Positions 1 to 8,715 of a DNA stretch of 55,647 bases are shown one piece after another. Position numbers and translations under genes: made by a program. Location of the stretch: NCBI GenBank assembly GCA_902620585.1, contig CACNJC010000009.1, positions 1 to 55,647 of the forward strand. Reading direction: 5' to 3'. Under the pieces are notes generated by a model, which did no database searches, was not told the origin of the DNA, and worked only from the letters and a program-made list of their open reading frames with translations. Position 1 is the first letter of the stretch. Every line of letters starts with the position of its first letter. Source of the stretch: an uncultured Pelagibacteraceae bacterium. Its GTDB lineage: Bacteria; Pseudomonadota; Alphaproteobacteria; Pelagibacterales; Pelagibacteraceae.

Positions 1-289
1 TAGGGATAGCTTTCTTAGGATTATTACCTGGCTTTGGCATTGGTATTAATTGCATTTCACCTAAAATCCGCGAAACTCTTAAAGTTGGCTGAGCGCCTTT
101 ACTCATCCAATATTTAACCCTTTCGAATTCAACTTTAATTCTCTCTTTTTTATCCTTTGGTAATAAAGGATTATATGATCCAAGTTTTTCTATAAATTTA
201 CCGTCTCTTGGATATCTTCCATCAGCAACCACTATCTTATAAATAGGTCTTTTTCTCACGCCGCCCATTGATAATCTTATTCTTAACAT
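1..289 (-). CDS. rpsP: 30S ribosomal protein S16 (3' end outside window)
   Basis: Small-subunit ribosomal protein S16. The first 96 codons are visible and the C-terminus runs off the window. The N-terminus reads MLRIRLSMGG followed by RKRPIYKIVVAD, which is the S16 signature, and the downstream GSYNPLL and YWMSKGAQPT segments also fit the family. The ATG is preceded by an AAGGAA ribosome binding site. It lies about 10 bases downstream of ffh on the same strand, matching the common ffh-rpsP-rimM-trmD order, so it is probably co-transcribed with ffh and under the ffh leader. Confidence 0.95.
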   Translation of the reverse strand, partial: MLRIRLSMGGVRKRPIYKIVVADGRYPRDGKFIEKLGSYNPLLPKDKKERIKVEFERVKYWMSKGAQPTLRVSRILGEMQLIPMPKPGNNPKKAIP

Positions 290-299
290 ATTTTTCCTT

Positions 300-1652
300 T
301 CATTTTAGTTGATTAAGCATTTCATCTGGTATCATTCCAGATGGAATTTTTTGTCCTTTGGACATTTTTTTCATCATATCTGACATCATTTTAAATTGTT
401 TAAGTAACTTATTAATCTTAGTAACGTCTACGCCTGATCCTATTGAAATTCTTTTTCTTCTAGATCCGCTTATGATTTTTGGATTTTCTTTTTCTTTTTT
501 AGTCATTGATAGTATTATGGCTTCATTTTCAACCAACATCTTTTCATCAATATTTGCTTGATCCATTTTATCTTTCATTTTATTCATACCTGGAAGCATA
601 GACATAACTCCTTCCATCCCTCCCATTTTTTTCATTTGTCTCAATTGAGCTAGGTATGAGTCCATAGTAAATATTCCTTTTTTTAATTCTTCCTCAGTTT
701 CTTTGATTTTTTCTTCACTTAAATCTTGTTGTGCTTTTTCGACTAAAGTAACAATATCTCCCATACCTAAAATTCTATTTGCAAATCTTTCAGGATGAAA
801 AATTTCTAAATCTGTAATTTTTTCACCTACACCAACAAACTTAATAGGTTTGCCTGATATATGTTTCATGCTTAATGCAGCGCCTCCTCTAGAGTCACCA
901 TCAACTCTCGTAAGAATAATTCCTGAAATGTTAACTGAGCTATCAAATTCTTTTGCCACATTAACTGCTATCTGACCTGTTAAAGAGTCGGCTACTAAAA
1001 TAGTCTCAGATGGATTTATAATTTCTTTGATTTGTTTTATCTCCGTCATCATTGGTAGATCGATCTGTGTTCTTCCGGCTGTATCAAATATAATTACCTC
1101 AGAGCCATTTAAATTTGCTGTATTAAGTGCTCTTTTAGTTATGTCTATTGGCTGTTGCTTTTCCACAATTGGTAGACATTGAATGTTATTAGTCTCGGCT
1201 AATAACTTAAGTTGTTCTTGCGCTGCAGGTCTGTAGACATCTAGACTTACCAACATCACTTTCTTTTTGAAATTTTTTTCTATTGTTAACGCTAATTTTG
1301 CAGCGGAAGTTGTCTTTCCTGAGCCCTGCAACCCAACCACTAATAAAGAAACTGGAGGAACTGCTTTTAAATTTAATTTTTCATGCTTTGAGCCCAAAAT
1401 ATTTACTAACTCATCGTAAACAATTTTCACTATCATTTGCCCAGGAGATGTAGATTTAATAATTTCTTGTCCTAAAGCTTTCGGTTTTATATTAGTAATA
1501 AATTCTTTAACCACCTGAAGAGCTACGTCTGCTTCTAACAAAGCTAGCCTTATTTCTTTTAGCCCAGATTCAACTTGGTCCTCTGTTAAAGATGGGGCAT
1601 TTTTCAGTTTAGAAAAAATTTTTTCTAATTTATTTGTCAAATTTTCAAACAT
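300..1652 (-). CDS. ffh: Signal recognition particle protein Ffh
   Basis: GTPase that, with 4.5S RNA, binds signal sequences of nascent inner membrane proteins and docks with FtsY. From the chosen ATG it is 450 residues, normal for Ffh. The N-domain spans about 1-90. The G-domain has the P-loop GLQGSGKTT (about 107-115), DVYRPAAQ (about 138) and DTAGR (about 190). The methionine-rich M-domain follows, with GGMEGVMSMLPGM and the RKRISIGSG RNA-binding helix region. An upstream in-frame GTG at 1679 would add 9 residues but lies inside the leader hairpins, so the ATG giving MFENLTNK is preferred. ftsY lies 1 kb away on the other strand. Confidence 0.97.
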   Translation of the reverse strand: MFENLTNKLEKIFSKLKNAPSLTEDQVESGLKEIRLALLEADVALQVVKEFITNIKPKALGQEIIKSTSPGQMIVKIVYDELVNILGSKHEKLNLKAVPPVSLLVVGLQGSGKTTSAAKLALTIEKNFKKKVMLVSLDVYRPAAQEQLKLLAETNNIQCLPIVEKQQPIDITKRALNTANLNGSEVIIFDTAGRTQIDLPMMTEIKQIKEIINPSETILVADSLTGQIAVNVAKEFDSSVNISGIILTRVDGDSRGGAALSMKHISGKPIKFVGVGEKITDLEIFHPERFANRILGMGDIVTLVEKAQQDLSEEKIKETEEELKKGIFTMDSYLAQLRQMKKMGGMEGVMSMLPGMNKMKDKMDQANIDEKMLVENEAIILSMTKKEKENPKIISGSRRKRISIGSGVDVTKINKLLKQFKMMSDMMKKMSKGQKIPSGMIPDEMLNQLK

Positions 1653-1760
1653 TTTTATAACGTCCAACACCAATCGCACTAGTGGGCGAACCTTCGCTGA
1701 CTAGTGTCGACGCTCTTGTTTTCAAGAGCACCGCAAAAACTTGAGTATTTGCGGAAAGTT
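1653..1760 (-). promoter_or_regulatory. Structured 5' leader RNA of ffh (three hairpins)
   Basis: Three near-perfect inverted repeats lie back to back directly upstream of the ffh start: CCGCAAA/TTTGCGG (1731-1737 with 1748-1754, with inner ACT/AGT), GCTCTTG/CAAGAGC (1712-1718 with 1723-1729, four-base loop), and CACTAGT/ACTAGTG (1677-1683 with 1700-1706) enclosing GCGAA/TTCGC. The region is clearly GC-richer than its surroundings. Comparative work on Pelagibacter ubique intergenic regions (Meyer and colleagues, 2009) reported a likely cis-regulatory RNA preceding the gene for the SRP protein; this element fits that description by position. No ligand is known to me. Autoregulation of SRP synthesis is a possible role, by inference. 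Confidence 0.75.
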
Positions 1761-1815
1761 GTGAAAAGTACAATTTAGGGTTTTAAAAGTCAATGAATAA
1801 ATATACTAATTAATT

Positions 1816-2634
1816 ATGACTAAGGTTAACGCTTATAAAATGGACGGACTAGGTAATGATTTTATCATTATAGATAGAAGAGAAGTCCAAATAAATTTAA
1901 GTAAGGAAAAAATAATCGAATTAGGCGATAGAACAAATGTTGGATTTGATCAAATAATATTTATTGAGAAAAAAATTAACAATTATTTTCCTATCACGAT
2001 TTTTAATTCTGATGGGGGAGAAATAAGTGCTTGTGGAAATGGAAGCAGATGTGTTGCATATCTTTTAAGTGAAAAAGTTAATTCGAAATTAATTAAGATT
2101 AAAACAAACAATAGATTACTTGATGCTGAAGTAGTGAGTGAGTCCAGTGTAAAGTTGAATATGGGTAAACCCATATTCGATATAGAAAAAATTCCCTTAT
2201 CAAAAGAAATAAAAGATAATAGAGTAGACTTAACGATTGACGGTAAATCTTTTAAAAATGGATTTTGTTTAAATGTTGGAAACCCACATATAATTTTTTT
2301 CGTAAAAGACTGTTTTGCTTATGACTTAAAAAACATTGGTCCAAAAATAGAGAATTATTCTATTTTTCCACAAAGAATCAATGTCACACTTGCTCAAGTA
2401 GAAAATAAAAGACTAATCAAAGTAAATGTGTGGGAAAGAGGTGCGGGACTTACAAAAGCGTGTGGAACTGCTGCATGTGCTACAGCAGTAGCTGCATTAA
2501 AAAATAAACTAACAAGTAACAAAGTTGAAATAAAGTTTAATGAAGGAGTTTTAGATATAGAGATCGATAATTCTCAAAATATATTTATGACTGGACCTGT
2601 TTCAAAAGTAAAAACTTTACAGATAGATATTTAA
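1816..2634 (+). CDS. dapF: Diaminopimelate epimerase
   Basis: Interconverts LL- and meso-diaminopimelate in the lysine and peptidoglycan precursor pathway, in the cytosol. The 272 residues match the family length. Both catalytic cysteines are visible in their expected motifs: Cys73 in SACGNGSRC and Cys216 in KACGTAAC. The N-terminal KMDGLGNDF is also characteristic. It is divergent from ffh, and its stop is one base from the ftsY start, so the two are probably one transcript. In many alphaproteobacteria a miaB/mtaB-type gene sits between dapF and ftsY; none is present here. Confidence 0.97.
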   Translation: MTKVNAYKMDGLGNDFIIIDRREVQINLSKEKIIELGDRTNVGFDQIIFIEKKINNYFPITIFNSDGGEISACGNGSRCVAYLLSEKVNSKLIKIKTNNRLLDAEVVSESSVKLNMGKPIFDIEKIPLSKEIKDNRVDLTIDGKSFKNGFCLNVGNPHIIFFVKDCFAYDLKNIGPKIENYSIFPQRINVTLAQVENKRLIKVNVWERGAGLTKACGTAACATAVAALKNKLTSNKVEIKFNEGVLDIEIDNSQNIFMTGPVSKVKTLQIDI

Positions 2635-2635
2635 T

Positions 2636-3556
2636 ATGGGATTATTTGATAAATTTAAATCAGGACTTGGAAAAAGTTCCTCTAGTTTGTCTGAGGGATT
2701 TAAAAATATTTTTTCAAAAAAGATAATTAACGAAGATGTTTTAAATGAATTCGAAGAATTAATTATTTCATCTGATGCAGGTATTGATGTTGCAAAAGAT
2801 CTTAGAAAAGATTTTGAAAATTTCAAAATTGATAAAAAACTAAATGACCATAGAGAAATTTTAAAATTATTAGCTGAAAAAATAGCAATCGATCTACTGA
2901 AATATGAAAAAGATTTAAGTTTAATGGGTAATGCAAGTTCATCTGTAATTGTTGTTTCTGGAGTTAATGGAGTAGGAAAAACAACTACAATCGGAAAACT
3001 TGGAAAATATTTTAAAGATAATAATAGATCAGTAGTTTTTGGTGCAGCTGATACTTTTAGAGCAGCTGCAATTGATCAATTACAAGTTTGGGCGGCAAAA
3101 GTTAAAGTTGATATAATAAAATCAGAAATAAATAGTGATCCTGCATCAGTTGCTTTTAAAACAGCAGAATTTGCAAAAAAAAATCAAATAGATGTTGCTT
3201 TAATAGATACTGCCGGCAGATTACAAAATAAAAAGAATTTAATGGATGAATATAAGAAAATTATTAATGTTTTAAAAAAAATTGATGAAAAATTTCCTAA
3301 TGAAGTTATTTTAGTCTTAGATGCAACAACTGGACAAAATGCACTGAATCAAGTTGAAGAATTTAGTAAAATTCACAATATTACAGGATTAGTTATTACA
3401 AAACTTGATAGCACTGCAAAAGGTGGAATAATTTTAGCTATTTGTAAAAAATATAATTTACCAATAGTTGCTGTAGGAATGGGGGAAAAGGATACAGATC
3501 TACATCCTTTTAAATCTGAATTTTTTGCTAAAGCGTTATTAGGTTTAAATATTTAA
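2636..3556 (+). CDS. ftsY: Signal recognition particle receptor FtsY
   Basis: Membrane-associated SRP GTPase that receives ribosome-Ffh complexes and hands them to SecYEG. The 306 residues comprise only a short N-terminal amphipathic/NG region, without the long acidic A-domain of E. coli FtsY. Motifs seen: P-loop GVNGVGKTT (109-117), DTFRAAAIDQL and DTAGRLQNK, with TKLDSTAKGG near the C-terminus. It is tightly coupled to dapF. Its stop overlaps the stop of the convergent hydrolase gene inside a single TTAA tetramer. Confidence 0.97.
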   Translation: MGLFDKFKSGLGKSSSSLSEGFKNIFSKKIINEDVLNEFEELIISSDAGIDVAKDLRKDFENFKIDKKLNDHREILKLLAEKIAIDLLKYEKDLSLMGNASSSVIVVSGVNGVGKTTTIGKLGKYFKDNNRSVVFGAADTFRAAAIDQLQVWAAKVKVDIIKSEINSDPASVAFKTAEFAKKNQIDVALIDTAGRLQNKKNLMDEYKKIINVLKKIDEKFPNEVILVLDATTGQNALNQVEEFSKIHNITGLVITKLDSTAKGGIILAICKKYNLPIVAVGMGEKDTDLHPFKSEFFAKALLGLNI

Positions 3557-4353
3557 TATTTTTTGATAAATTTTTCTATCTCGTTCAGTAACTTAGAATT
3601 AAATTCCATCATGTGATCGTCATCAGGTGTAAAATAAAAGTGTTTTGGATTGTTCGCTTTTTCAAATAATTCTTTGCCCATATAAAAAGGTACAACATCA
3701 TCCTTTTCTCCGTGCATAATCAATATTGGTGAATTTACCATCTTTATCTTGCTAATCGAGTCATACCTATCTTTTAGAAGAAGACTTACTGGCAAATAAG
3801 GATAATAAATTTTTGCTGAATTTTCTATAGATGTAAATGGTGACTCTAATATAATACTATTAAAATTAAATTTTTTACCCATTTCAACTGCTACTCCAGT
3901 TCCCAGTGACTCACCGTATAAAATAATTTGTTCATTTTTAACTTGTTTTTCATTAAGCCATTTAATTGCTGTTTCTGCATCTTTATATAAATTTTGTTCT
4001 GTGGGGGATCCTTTGTTGTTGCTGAAACCTCTCCATGAAATTAATAAAATATTTAAGTCTAGTTTATTTAATTCGTTTAGTTTGTATATTCTGTTAGATA
4101 AATCTCCCGCATTACCATGAAATATCAATAGGGTTTTATATCTCTTTAAATCTTTTTTTATTAGCCATGATTTTAGTTTTATCTCATCATTTACTTTTAA
4201 AAAAACTTCATCATAGTTAAATTGAATTTTATCATTTTGATAATTATTTTCTGAAGGAAGATAAAGCAAATTTCTCTGATAAAAATATATAAATATAATA
4301 ACTATTATGTAAGCAATTATTAAAGACGATAAAGTAAGATATATATATTTCAT
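3553..4353 (-). CDS. Membrane-anchored alpha/beta hydrolase
   Basis: Alpha/beta-hydrolase of unknown substrate, 266 residues. A hydrophobic N-terminal helix (about 5-25) likely anchors it to the membrane, with the catalytic domain on the other side. The nucleophile elbow is GESLG (Ser149), the oxyanion region is HGNAGD (79-84), and the candidate acid and base are an Asp in HGEKDD (about 218) and His247. The layout resembles the ABHD13/YfhR-type family of serine hydrolases. It overlaps the preceding DMT transporter gene by four bases (ATGA type), so it is translationally coupled to it. Confidence 0.85.
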   Translation of the reverse strand: MKYIYLTLSSLIIAYIIVIIFIYFYQRNLLYLPSENNYQNDKIQFNYDEVFLKVNDEIKLKSWLIKKDLKRYKTLLIFHGNAGDLSNRIYKLNELNKLDLNILLISWRGFSNNKGSPTEQNLYKDAETAIKWLNEKQVKNEQIILYGESLGTGVAVEMGKKFNFNSIILESPFTSIENSAKIYYPYLPVSLLLKDRYDSISKIKMVNSPILIMHGEKDDVVPFYMGKELFEKANNPKHFYFTPDDDHMMEFNSKLLNEIEKFIKKY

Positions 4354-5255
4354 CGGATTACTTTTCTTGCTAGATAAACTCCTAAAAAAACAAAGGCAGC
4401 GCCATAATAATGAAAAAATAAAAGTGGTTCGTCAAATAATATTATTCCATATATAGCTGAGTATATTGAAAAAATGTAGAGTGTAAATCCTGCAAAAGAC
4501 GCTCCAACATATTTCTGAACTTTTGTATATAAAGTAAAAGCAATTATCCCAGGTGAAATAGCTGCGAACAAAATCCAAAACAAAAAATTATTATTAAACT
4601 CAGTATTAAAAAAATAAAATTCTTCAATTATGTAAAAGGGGAATAAAGAGATTGCTCCAAAGAAGGCTATCAAAGTAAATCTTGACATTAAACTAAAATT
4701 ACTTTTCCAATTTATGAGAAGAATAGAGTAGACTGCCCAACCTATTGCTGCTCCTAGCATCCATAAGTCTCCTGATGTAAAAGTAAAATTTAATAAATAC
4801 GCAATATCACCTTTACAAATAATTATTAAAACACCGGAAAGACATAAAATTAAGCCAATAATTCTTGAAAAATTAATTTCATCTTTAAAAAAAAAAACTG
4901 ATAACAAAATTATAAATATAGGAGATGATGTATAAATTATTCCCATATTTGCCATAGTGGTTGACATGCCGGCAATGAATGGGAATGCGCCACAAACTCC
5001 GCAACCCATAAGTCCTAAGAAAAAAAGTTGAAAAGATTCTTTTTTAAATTGTTCTTTTTTTGAAATAATTTCGTTAAAGAAAAAAGGCATTAAAATTATA
5101 AATACAGTGAGCCATCTCCAAAATGCCAATGAAACTGGTGGAACGTACTCTACACCGCCTCTTGCAACAATAATATTTGATGCCATAAAAATTGGCTGAA
5201 TAAATAATAGTATATAAGGATAGTAACTATTCTTTTTTGTCACCGAAGGCTTCAT
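4350..5255 (-). CDS. DMT-superfamily (EamA) transporter
   Basis: Inner membrane transporter of 301 residues with about ten predicted hydrophobic helices and two EamA repeats. The first repeat starts near PIFMASNIIVARGG and the second near SGDLWMLGAAIGWAVYS. The substrate cannot be told from sequence; the family exports or imports small metabolites, including amino acids. The start codon lies inside the 3' end of the upstream 59-codon gene (29-base overlap), suggesting translational coupling. It overlaps the following hydrolase gene by four bases. Confidence 0.85.
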   Translation of the reverse strand: MKPSVTKKNSYYPYILLFIQPIFMASNIIVARGGVEYVPPVSLAFWRWLTVFIILMPFFFNEIISKKEQFKKESFQLFFLGLMGCGVCGAFPFIAGMSTTMANMGIIYTSSPIFIILLSVFFFKDEINFSRIIGLILCLSGVLIIICKGDIAYLLNFTFTSGDLWMLGAAIGWAVYSILLINWKSNFSLMSRFTLIAFFGAISLFPFYIIEEFYFFNTEFNNNFLFWILFAAISPGIIAFTLYTKVQKYVGASFAGFTLYIFSIYSAIYGIILFDEPLLFFHYYGAAFVFLGVYLARKVIR

Positions 5256-5406
5256 ATAACATCATTACTATTACTAAGCCCATCAATATGTAAACCGGCA
5301 AAACGTCTAAAAAACCGATCATCATTGATCTAGTTAAGGTTGTTGCTAATCCAACCAGAAATGCAATACAAAATAAGCATCCAATAATTGAAGTCAATTT
5401 ATTCAT
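5227..5406 (-). CDS. Small two-helix membrane protein, 59 residues
   Basis: A short gene with an ATG start that overlaps the end of the amidase gene (shared ATGAATAA) and itself overlaps the DMT transporter start by 29 bases. The product has two hydrophobic stretches, about residues 6-23 (IIGCLFCIAFLVGLATT) and 36-52, separated by a short polar turn, and a charged C-terminus ending GDKKE. I do not recognise a family. The tight overlaps on both sides argue that it is translated. It could be an accessory subunit of the neighbouring transporter, but nothing in the sequence proves that. Confidence 0.6.
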   Translation of the reverse strand: MNKLTSIIGCLFCIAFLVGLATTLTRSMMIGFLDVLPVYILMGLVIVMMLYEAFGDKKE

Positions 5407-6730
5407 CTTTACAGTTTTTCTCTAACCAATTAGCTGTCCCCAAAAATCTTAAATCATCAAGTTTGTTCCCAACTAGTTGAACTCCCAATGGTAAGTCATT
5501 TTCTCCTGTTAGTAAAGGAAGTGAAATAGTTGGCAAACCTAGATAAGTCCACGTTTTTTGGAAATCAGCACTTCCTGTAGATTTAAGGCCCTTATCAGCT
5601 ACTCCACTTGAGGAGGGAGTAATTATACCGTGATAATCCTCAAAAACTTCTTTGTAAGATTCATAACTTTGTTTCATAAAATCTATTGCATCTGTATATT
5701 CTTTTGCTGAATATTTCATTCCCCTTTCAATAGCATCTCTCATTTCTTTTGAAAGTTTATTTTTATCTTTTTTATAATAAACCTGAAAATTATTAGCTAA
5801 ATCTGTTTCGTGTATAATCTGATGATATTTGGGTATTTCGTTGAAATAAGAAGGAGTATCGAAAACTTCAATATTTTTTTTAAAACTTTTAATTAAAAAT
5901 TCAAAAGCTTTTTGTGATTCTTTGCCAATATTTTTCCACTTATTAGTCTTATAAAAAATAAATTTTGGATCAAAAACTGGACCTTCATCACAAACTTTTA
6001 GCATGTCGTCGGCAGCGAAATGGATTGTTGCAGGATCATATAAATCTTTTTTAATTAATGTTTTAGCTAATAGTGCCACATCTTTAACAGTTTTTCCAAA
6101 TACACCCATTGTGTCTAGTTTCTCAGAGGTTTTTAAAACTCCGCTTCTTGAAATTAACCCATAAGATGGTTTGTATCCTACAACTCCGCAGTAAGAAGCA
6201 GGTCTAACAATCGACCCTCCTGTTTGAGAACCTATTGACAAGTGTGCCATGTGTGATGCGACTACTGCTGCCGATCCACTTGATGAACCTCCAGGAGTTC
6301 TGGAGTAATCATGTGGATTTTTTGTTTTACTTGGATGAATGTATGCTAGCTCACAAGTAACTGTTTTTCCCATAATGATTGCACCAGCGTTTTTAAGTAA
6401 ATTAACTATTTCTGAGTCCTGAGAGCTAGACATTTTTTTTCTAAAAACTGTTCCACATTCAGTTGGCATGTCATATGTTCCGATTATATCTTTTACAGCG
6501 ATAGGAAGGCCATGTAACGCTCCTAATGGTTTGCCAGACTTTCTGTATTCGTCTGCCTCTTCTGCTTTTTCTAAAAGAATCTTTTTATCTAAAAAAGCCC
6601 ACGCTTGAACATCTTTCTCAAATTTTTCAATTCTTTTAATATAAGCTTTACATAAATCTACGGATGAAATATCGCCAGATTTTAGTTTAGAAACCAATTC
6701 ATTGGCACTTAAAGAGGCTGTATCTATCAT
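5399..6730 (-). CDS. Amidase signature family hydrolase
   Basis: Hydrolyses a C-N amide bond; the specific substrate is unknown. The Ser-cisSer-Lys triad context is visible: AVKDI near residue 80, GGSSSGSAA near 147-155 and SQTGGSIVRPAS near 168-178. From the ATG at MIDTASLS it is 443 residues, normal for GatA-like amidases. An in-frame TTG at 6751 would add 7 residues but overlaps dctM, so the ATG is preferred. No gatB or gatC is adjacent, so it is a metabolic amidase rather than the tRNA amidotransferase subunit. It is likely the last catabolic gene of the TRAP operon. Confidence 0.9.
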   Translation of the reverse strand: MIDTASLSANELVSKLKSGDISSVDLCKAYIKRIEKFEKDVQAWAFLDKKILLEKAEEADEYRKSGKPLGALHGLPIAVKDIIGTYDMPTECGTVFRKKMSSSQDSEIVNLLKNAGAIIMGKTVTCELAYIHPSKTKNPHDYSRTPGGSSSGSAAVVASHMAHLSIGSQTGGSIVRPASYCGVVGYKPSYGLISRSGVLKTSEKLDTMGVFGKTVKDVALLAKTLIKKDLYDPATIHFAADDMLKVCDEGPVFDPKFIFYKTNKWKNIGKESQKAFEFLIKSFKKNIEVFDTPSYFNEIPKYHQIIHETDLANNFQVYYKKDKNKLSKEMRDAIERGMKYSAKEYTDAIDFMKQSYESYKEVFEDYHGIITPSSSGVADKGLKSTGSADFQKTWTYLGLPTISLPLLTGENDLPLGVQLVGNKLDDLRFLGTANWLEKNCKDE

Positions 6731-6740
6731 TTTAACCTTA

Positions 6741-8102
6741 TTAATTTGCAAATAGCGTATCAGGTAACCACAAAGCGATACCAGGGAATAGATACATTAA
6801 AACCATTGCAAATATTACAATTCCAAGGAATGGCATTATTCCTCTAAAAATATCTAAGAGTTCAACATTTTTTGTTTGAACACCTTTTAAGTAATAAGCC
6901 GACATTGCCATAGGTGGAGTTAAAAAAGAAGTTTGCAAATTTAACGCAATCAACATAGCAAAGAAATACGGATTTACTCCAAAAAATTCTACTAATGGTA
7001 AAAATATTGGAACAAAAATTATCAATATTTCTGTCCACTCCAACGGCCATCCCAATAAAAAAATTATAATCTGTGTAATTACTAAAAACTGCCATGGAGC
7101 AAGCTCCATAGATTTGAAGAAATGTTCAAAAACTTCGTGACCTCCTAAATAAGAAAAAACAGATGAAAATGTCCAAGACCCTATAAATAACCACATTATC
7201 ATAGCTGTAGTTTTAGCTGTAAGAAAGACTGACTCTTTAAAGTTTTTCCATTTTAACGTCTTGTAGAAAAATGAGAGAACAATCGCACCGAATGCACCAA
7301 CCCCTGCTGCCTCAGCGGGTGTCGCTAAACCTCCCAAAATTGTACCAAGAACTAAAATAATAAGAGAGAATAAAGGAAGAAAAGAAACAAGCACTTCCTT
7401 CATAATTTCAGATCTTGGGGGAATCTCTTCCTCTGGCGGTCTAGGTGCTATTGATGGATTAAAGTATGCTCTTGTAACAGCATAACCTATGTATAGTCCT
7501 GCTAATAATAGTCCAGGAAATATCGCTGCAGCAAAAAGTCTTAAAGGAGACAATTGAGCAATTACTGAGTAAACAATTAACATAATACTTGGTGGGATAA
7601 GTATTCCAAGACATCCGCCAGAGCAAATAACACCTGAAGCGAATTTTTTGTCGTACCCGGCTTTAATCATAGCTGGCCAAGCTAACAAACCCATTAAAGT
7701 AACAACTGCCCCGATAATCCCTGTAGCGGTAGAAAAAAGTGCGCAAGTAATTAAAGCTGCAACCGCCATAGAAGCTGGCAATCTGTGAGAGGCTAATCTA
7801 ATTGCAAAAAACAATCTAGAAACTATCCCAGCTCTTTCTACAAGATATCCCATAAATAAAAATAAGGGGACAGCGGTTAACACTGTGTTATCCATTACTG
7901 TGTATGTATTTTGAACAAATAATTGAAAAATTCTGTTGTCTAGTAAGTGCTCCATTCTAGTCGGGTCGAAGTAAGCGTAATAACCAAAACCAACTCCCAT
8001 TGCCATTAAAGTAAATGCAATTGGGAATCCAAGAAGAACTGCAAATAAAAATATCGACATCATTAAAATAGCAACTTCTGGATTTGTTAAACTAAATAAC
8101 AT
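6741..8102 (-). CDS. dctM: TRAP transporter large membrane subunit
   Basis: The 12-helix-type subunit of a tripartite ATP-independent periplasmic transporter, which moves substrate using the sodium gradient. It has 453 residues, almost wholly hydrophobic. It shows family features such as LFLFMGYLVERAGI in the N-terminal half, GGCLGILIPPSIMLIVY, and PAEAAGVGAFGA. It overlaps dctQ by 11 bases. The comparatively large DctM and DctQ fit the TRAP branch that includes 2-oxo acid and mannitol/chloroaromatic-type annotations, but the substrate is not established. Confidence 0.93.
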   Translation of the reverse strand: MLFSLTNPEVAILMMSIFLFAVLLGFPIAFTLMAMGVGFGYYAYFDPTRMEHLLDNRIFQLFVQNTYTVMDNTVLTAVPLFLFMGYLVERAGIVSRLFFAIRLASHRLPASMAVAALITCALFSTATGIIGAVVTLMGLLAWPAMIKAGYDKKFASGVICSGGCLGILIPPSIMLIVYSVIAQLSPLRLFAAAIFPGLLLAGLYIGYAVTRAYFNPSIAPRPPEEEIPPRSEIMKEVLVSFLPLFSLIILVLGTILGGLATPAEAAGVGAFGAIVLSFFYKTLKWKNFKESVFLTAKTTAMIMWLFIGSWTFSSVFSYLGGHEVFEHFFKSMELAPWQFLVITQIIIFLLGWPLEWTEILIIFVPIFLPLVEFFGVNPYFFAMLIALNLQTSFLTPPMAMSAYYLKGVQTKNVELLDIFRGIMPFLGIVIFAMVLMYLFPGIALWLPDTLFAN

Positions 8103-8676
8103 CTTTTTGATCCTCGTCTTGTGAAGTTCTCATCAACATTTTTTCTGTTTCTTCTGCTACAACCATTCTTGCTGGCCAGTGTCCAGTTTGAATACAAATT
8201 ATTGATCGAAATACTTCACTTATACCTTGAATGATTAAAAGAACCCCTGCTGATGGTATTAATGCTTTTGCCATATAAATTTGGATTTGAGCAGGACTAT
8301 TCCAACTTGTTTCTTTAATTTTCCAGGCCAACGCAGCATATTCATAACCATAAAATGCTAAGGCTAACACGCCAGGAAAGAAAAATATAAAGTATAAAAC
8401 TAAATCTATGTAGCCTTGTGTTCTAGGTTTGAATAATCTGTAAATTACATCTCCCCTTACATGAGCTTCTGTAGATAAAGTGTAAGCTCCAGCCATCATA
8501 AAAATAGCTCCATACATTTGTAAACTAAAATCAAAATTCCATAATGTAGGTGCATTAAAAGCATAAGCCATTACAACTTCGTAACATGTTCCACCCATTA
8601 ATATTACGATACACCATGAGAAAGCTTTTCCCACTGAAGTGCTTAGATGATCTGCAAAGCTGATAAATCCTCTCAT
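8092..8676 (-). CDS. dctQ: TRAP transporter small membrane subunit
   Basis: Four-helix DctQ subunit of 194 residues that partners DctM. Hydrophobic segments lie near residues 15-38, 48-68, 88-108 and 130-155. The TEAHVRGDVIYRLF stretch is typical of the family (AHVRxD). Its start is separated from dctP by 86 bases containing a GC-rich hairpin, and it overlaps dctM at the other end, so dctQ and dctM are coupled while dctP can be expressed at a different level. Confidence 0.92.
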   Translation of the reverse strand: MRGFISFADHLSTSVGKAFSWCIVILMGGTCYEVVMAYAFNAPTLWNFDFSLQMYGAIFMMAGAYTLSTEAHVRGDVIYRLFKPRTQGYIDLVLYFIFFFPGVLALAFYGYEYAALAWKIKETSWNSPAQIQIYMAKALIPSAGVLLIIQGISEVFRSIICIQTGHWPARMVVAEETEKMLMRTSQDEDQKDVI

Positions 8677-8715
8677 AAAAATAAACTATTCTAAAATTTT
8701 ATTCTTTTCCATAAA

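Noticed and set aside
1653-1679. GTG-initiated nine-residue extension of Ffh
   Set aside because: It lies within and just after the leader hairpins, has no ribosome binding site and adds residues absent from normal Ffh N-termini.
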